Positions 59,806 through 64,000 of a stretch of 64,000 nucleotides of DNA are shown here, in pieces. The notes under the pieces are model-generated. The model did not search any database. It was not told the origin of the DNA and was given only the letters and a program-made list of their open reading frames with translations. A program made the translations under genes and the position numbers. This DNA comes from Phlebopus portentosus (lineage: Eukaryota > Basidiomycota > Agaricomycetes > Boletales > Boletinellaceae): assembly GCA_037892935.1 (NCBI GenBank), contig JAYXKI010000001.1, positions 248,001 through 312,000 of the forward strand, given 5' to 3'. Numbering within the stretch: position 1 is the stretch's first letter; the number at the start of each line of letters is the position of its first letter.

Positions 59806-61444
59806 TCAGCATTCTGCTCCGCTCCTCTCTCTATTCTCAATAATCTTCTCGATCTTATCCGTGGTTTCGGGCGTGAGCTTTGGAATGACCTCGAGTGCCT
59901 TGAGGTTATCTACGACCTGCTCCGGACGAGACGCACCGAGGATGACGGTGCTGAACCTGGGCTGTTTCGCGACCCATGCGAGTACGAGTTGATTCGGTTT
60001 ACAGCCTAGTTCTATAGAGATGCGGAGCGGAAATCAGAGGATCATACATTGGAAGGTACAACTGCGATGCCCGAGCCTTTCTGAGCAAGCTCCGACAGTT
60101 GGTCGATTTTCACAAACTTGCGTTTCCCTTCCTCCTTACTGAATGCTCCGATCGTGTCCTTGAAGAAGTTTTTATGGTTGTCGAATCTCGACTCTTGAGG
60201 AATGTTACCACCATTATATTAATGAATCAGGGTCGGCAACAATGTGACGAGAAATGTAGGGATTGAGAACAAAGGACCTTTCCTGTGAGTAACCCACTCG
60301 CTAGCGCTGACCAGACTGTCGTACTGATGCCGTACTTTGCGTAAATTGGGGCATATTCTCCCACTAAACGCTGACGATGGGACATACTACGTTCGTTCCA
60401 GATTAATGAGATCAACATCCAGCCTTTATGAACAAGCTGTAAAACGTACTGGTGTTGGCATCGCTCTGCAATAGGAGGGATCAGGTTAAGCTCGTCCGCG
60501 ACGTCTGGGATTAAGCAATGTCTCAATGTCAGAACGGTCGCCTTCAGATTCGTGAAACTTACGATATGTCTCCTCGATATCTCGCGCAGACCACTCGGAC
60601 ATTGCCCAGTAGAATGCCTGCACATTGTTAAACTCAGACGGAAGCACCTGTTTTCTATCAGTACCAAAACTTACCCAGCCTTTCTCAGTGACATAGTTGA
60701 ACGCACGCACAATTTCTTCCATACCGACTAGATAGATTCCCATAAGCAACTTCGGAATCGGAATAATCACGTCACGATAAGAGACGCAGATGTTCTGTCT
60801 GGACGATGCGTAAATATAACGTCGACATAGTCCATTTGAAGACACTTCAAAGAGGGTTGTGTTCCTTCGATGATGCTGAACAAAGGACAGACCAATATCA
60901 AAGTGGGCTACGTCAACAGAAAGAGTTCATGCTACTGAGTGCCGGTACGCACTGCTTGCGCGAAAGCCCAGTGGCGTTCGGGTTCTTGTTTTGACTCCAG
61001 AAATAGAGCTTTGTCGAGACAACAAGGTCTGTGCGTTTAATATCTAGCACCTTAATCGCACGTTGGATCAACAGTAGTAGTGAGAAACATGATTTCCCGA
61101 CGTTTTGAGAATGGGGGCTTGCGGTTTTTTTTCTGATTTGCCGAACTCGTAGCCCTCGGCTGTATCGAACATATTAATGCCGTTTTCGAAGGCCACTTTG
61201 ATGATTTCCTAGGAATCGACGTGATCTCTGTCTTGCTCAAGGACGGGGTCAGGAGAAACTCACCTTGACAGGGTCGCCTTTCACCGTTCCTCCCAGAGCA
61301 AGCCCTGAAGGGGAAGTATTGAAGAAGTTGTAAGATAGTGTAAGGCAAGCCAGAAACTAACATCCGCCAAGGGAAAAAAACCGGAACGCGTAGACCGGAG
61401 GGTCCAAGTCGACGAAATGGCATGCCCTTCGAATCGTACTCCAT
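59806..61444 (-). pseudogene. Aldo-keto reductase, Kv-beta type (copy 3, decayed)
   Basis: The start is [20 protein letters not shown] at 61444, and the family blocks are all recognisable ([37 protein letters not shown] sequence). Compared with copies 1 and 2 it carries a T7 run instead of T6 in the first exon, which shifts VFSLGG to VFFPWR. The acceptor AG before the RAIK block reads AAC, and the acceptor AG before YNGGNIP reads AA. The C-terminus ends in ENRERSGAEC at 59806, without the usual NKP and RPPLDPTFK tail. An intact protein is unlikely. It is divergent to FAS1 copy c. Confidence 0.75.
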
Positions 61445-61923
61445 ATTTAAGCAATATCCGCCTTAGTTGAGCGCCAACAGGTGAATGAGGAGGATATGAA
61501 CACAGTAGTTCAGGTCGGGGTGACTATTGTGAGTATGTCGCCCTTTGTACCGTATGGTCAACCCGCGACCGGTTGCAAATGACGCACTATCACAAGTTGG
61601 TGTTCATTTGGTATTACATGCTTTAAGATAAAGGAACATAAATATACACTGGGAACCTTCTGATCAGTCATCGTATATACGATACAGCCAGGGCAAATCC
61701 TCGAGATCTTGCCCTAAATAGAGGCCAGTGGAACGCTTTACGACTAGGAGAGCATTCAACGATCTCAAATGTATCTTTGGTTCTTGTCGTAATTTCCTCA
61801 TGGGATGGAGATGGATTTGTGTGAAGAGTAGCTGTAAGCGGCATCCTCCGAAAACGTGACGTCGCCGAAGCCAGCTCAGTGGCTACAGCCTCGTTGTACT
61901 CGACTTGCACTTCCACCATCGTA

Positions 61924-62693
61924 ATGCTTCTCAGCGACCTCGTTCTCAAGTTCTCTTCCTTCCTTGCGGGTCTCACAGTCGTACACGACCCTTCCGACCC
62001 CGCAATCTTAAACCAATCTCCTATCGCAATGGACTCCGCTTCAGAATCCGGGCCGGCGATGAACCTTATGCTTTCCGACATCCTCACGGTGCAGACTTCG
62101 GCATCGATATTCTTTTCTTATGCAAGGGAGACGCAAGTAGGCGAACTATTTAAGGCGGGTAACGCGAGAATCACTGTGTTTGCACCGACGAATAAGGCCG
62201 TTATGGCGCTTTCGCGGAAGCCGTGGGTCATTACTGAAGTTCGCTTCGATACATGAGTTCTGATATGCGTGACCTGTTAGACATCAAGGACTCGTCCCTG
62301 TAGATGACACCGTCATTTCTGAGGAAGAATTTGATGCCCGTTCAAAGGAGAACGTCCAGCGATGGATCAGTGCTCATATCGTACCCGTGCGTTTCCATTC
62401 TTGTCCGTCTTCCTACTTCATGCCAAGTTCTTTACAGCAAGCACTCCCTAGTCTCTCTCCATCAGCAACATATGAGACCCTTCTGGACGGCGTTGCCGTT
62501 ACCGTCAGCTCCAAACTTGAGTCACCCGGATCCGACAAACCCGATTGGCAACGAGTTGTGCTGAACGAGAACGTCTCCATTGTGAACAGGGTTGAGGTTC
62601 GCTAGTATTTCCTGTCTATATGTCGCGTTCTAACAGTGAATCCAGGCTGCTAACGGGGTACTGTATCTTCTTGACGGCGCTCTGTACGGATAG
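61924..62693 (+). CDS. Fasciclin (FAS1) domain protein, secreted (copy c)
   Basis: Four exons read as 61924-62222, 62281-62386, 62438-62596 and 62646-62693, for 203 residues; exon and intron lengths (58, 51 and 49 bp) equal those of copy a. The start ATG gives MLLSDLVLKFSSFLAGLTVV, a likely signal segment. Earlier in-frame codons lead back to a stop without another ATG. Blocks are ILTVQTSASIFFSYARE, RITVFAPTNKAVMALSRKP, VISEEEFDARSKENVQRW, YETLLDGVAVTV and NGVLYLLDGALYG. It is transcribed away from AKR copy 3 with about 480 bp between their starts, so the two probably shared a promoter region. An ATAAATATA box at about 61638 is a candidate TATA. Confidence 0.88.
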
Positions 62694-62699
62694 GTCCCT

Positions 62700-63295
62700 A
62701 TTTCTCGATATGACTGGGACAGTGCAACATGTCTTGTAATTTAGCCTTGCTTCACATATCTAGTTCATTCAGTGCTCAATTCTGCTATGAAGCGAATATC
62801 TAGCTCGGAATAACGATCTGCGTGAAGAAGTTAGCGTTGAGCCTGATCTTGATGAAGAATTGTTGAATGCATCTTCCGCCGACCGTGCAGGGAGCCACCT
62901 AAATAAGGCTGGACACATATTTCTTCCGGCGCCGCCCCAAGTTCACTACGGTCTTCGGTTCGTCCAACTTTGATACTTGGTTGTTTTCAGGCTGGGACTA
63001 AACCTGACTTTTGGCCCGACAACTAATGCGCAGTTAATTTATAACGTCGTCTTCCGCAACTCGATGTACATACATATCTTCTTTGTATGGAAGTGCATCT
63101 CCTCCTGATTGTTGGTGCCCATTTCAACAAGCTCCTTGTAAACAACACTATGATCTTAGACATTGTTATTCGATTTTAGCACTTGCTAGTGCATACGCAA
63201 ACCATGACCGCGGCCCATTTTTAAGACAAGTCTTGCCTGTGGTAACTTACGCAGTTTTCGTCGCATTTTGAAGTTATCTGGATCACTCCTTACTA
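62700..63295. other. Spacer with no recognisable gene
   Basis: No frame with a motif or exon pattern. The first bases after the FAS1 stop still resemble the 3' flanks of the other two FAS1 copies (TATTTCTCGATAT). Confidence 0.4.
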
Positions 63296-63299
63296 CAGA

Positions 63300-63720
63300 T
63301 CATTTTTCTTTGGCGAGTATAAGAGCACGCACAATTTCAGGTTGCTCATAACTAACAATCTCCTTCTTTGAGGAGTCTTGTCTCTCTCTTGAAGGCATTA
63401 TTATGACTGTAGATGCGTAAACTCAGCGGAAATCGTGTCTCTTTTCCATTACGCGCTGACTCACCTTTTCTTTCCCCCCTCCTCATCCACGTCGACCACG
63501 GCAAAAGGACCAAAATTCCAACGATAACTTTCCCATTGGCCTACGCATCTACACTTGACAAACGCTGTGTCCTCAAACGCTACGTCTGACGCACGCCGGA
63601 TCGCCTTGTCGGCGCGACTTGTACGCTTCACCTGCTTGTCGGACTGGAAAATGCCTAGCTTAGCACGATGGATATCGTGTTCGAGTGTGTAACGTCGAGG
63701 CGGGTGAGACGTTCAGGGTA
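63300..63720 (-). CDS. Possible terminal exons of an unrecognised gene
   Basis: A minus-strand frame reads HRAKLGIFQSDKQVKRTSRA, then DKAIRRASDVAFEDTAFVK and CRCVGQWESYRWNFGPFAVV, up to an acidic DVDEEGGKK followed by a good donor (GGTGAGT at about 63465). Downstream, after CTACAG, a second frame reads PSRERQDSSKKEIVSYEQPE and ends IVRALILAKEK with a stop at 63300, although the phase does not join cleanly. Both parts look coding by composition. I recognise no family, and the 5' part, if any, is near or beyond the window edge. Confidence 0.3.
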
Positions 63721-64000
63721 TACTGGAGCGAAAATTGGATAATCTTGAAATTTTATGACTTCGTGTCCTCCTTGGCCCACTATTTATTTATTTTTTCGAG
63801 ATGAGGTATGAAGAACACGTGATCAACAGATTGCCTTTTCCCGCCGCCCTGATCGACGAGGATCATCAACAACAGGCAGACAATCCTTTAACTCGGAATT
63901 GTAGACTGTATGAAGCATGAAAATCCCATGTGGAAGCCATCTATGAGCTATTTTCTAAAAATAATACGTATCATGTGTCGATGAATTGAAACGAGGCTGT

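Noticed and set aside
61668..62087. 139-codon minus-strand frame over FAS1 copy c (and its mirror at 16419-16661)
   Set aside because: It is the antisense shadow of the FAS1 first exon; the plus-strand exon chain is complete and conserved in two copies.

Overview
The window is nuclear DNA from a filamentous basidiomycete, most likely an Agaricomycete (mushroom class). Genes are split by many short GT-AG introns of about 50-70 bp. Two DUF6534 seven-helix proteins and a lineage-specific transposase-like family typical of Agaricomycetes are present. Gene identities come from motifs read in the translation; no search was run.

Layout. 1-13.1 kb is housekeeping sequence: the 3' part of the complex I 49-kDa subunit, a siroheme-synthesis fusion gene with one frame break, an aldo-keto reductase (AKR) of the Kv-beta type, a tandem pair of NIF3-like genes whose second copy has lost its metal ligands, and beta-COP. 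13.4-22.3 kb is a duplicated block: DUF6534 gene plus fasciclin (FAS1) gene, repeated as DUF6534 gene plus FAS1 pseudogene. Between them lie a 451-bp foldback transposon in the promoter of the intact FAS1 gene, an AKR remnant and a second decayed remnant. 23.8-26.6 kb holds a Kre9/Knh1-like GPI protein and the mitochondrial protease ATP23. 26.6-30.6 kb shows nothing convincing. 30.6-35.4 kb is a TPX2-like spindle protein.

35.6-42.7 kb is the most unusual object: one long multi-exon plus-strand gene joining a Ulp1-type cysteine protease domain to a protein whose conserved blocks resemble P-element/THAP9-type RNase H-like transposases. It carries an internal 51-residue repeat, a GC-AG intron and three lesions.

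45.6 kb has a small Cys/His-rich protein gene, 48.1-50.6 kb a peroxisomal enoyl-CoA hydratase/isomerase, and 55.1-55.6 kb a small heat-shock protein with a heat-shock element but a frame break. 57.6-62.7 kb has an intact AKR, a decayed AKR and an intact FAS1 gene. The last two form a divergent pair that mirrors the AKR remnant and FAS1 pair at 15.8-17.8 kb, so an ancestral AKR/FAS1 gene pair was copied in inverted orientation about 44 kb away. Possible exons of an unrecognised minus-strand gene lie at the right edge.

Several frame breaks (siroheme gene, transposase gene twice, Hsp20, 18.2-kb remnant) are single-base length differences, most of them in short homopolymers. Consensus error and true decay should be separated before any of these genes is called dead.
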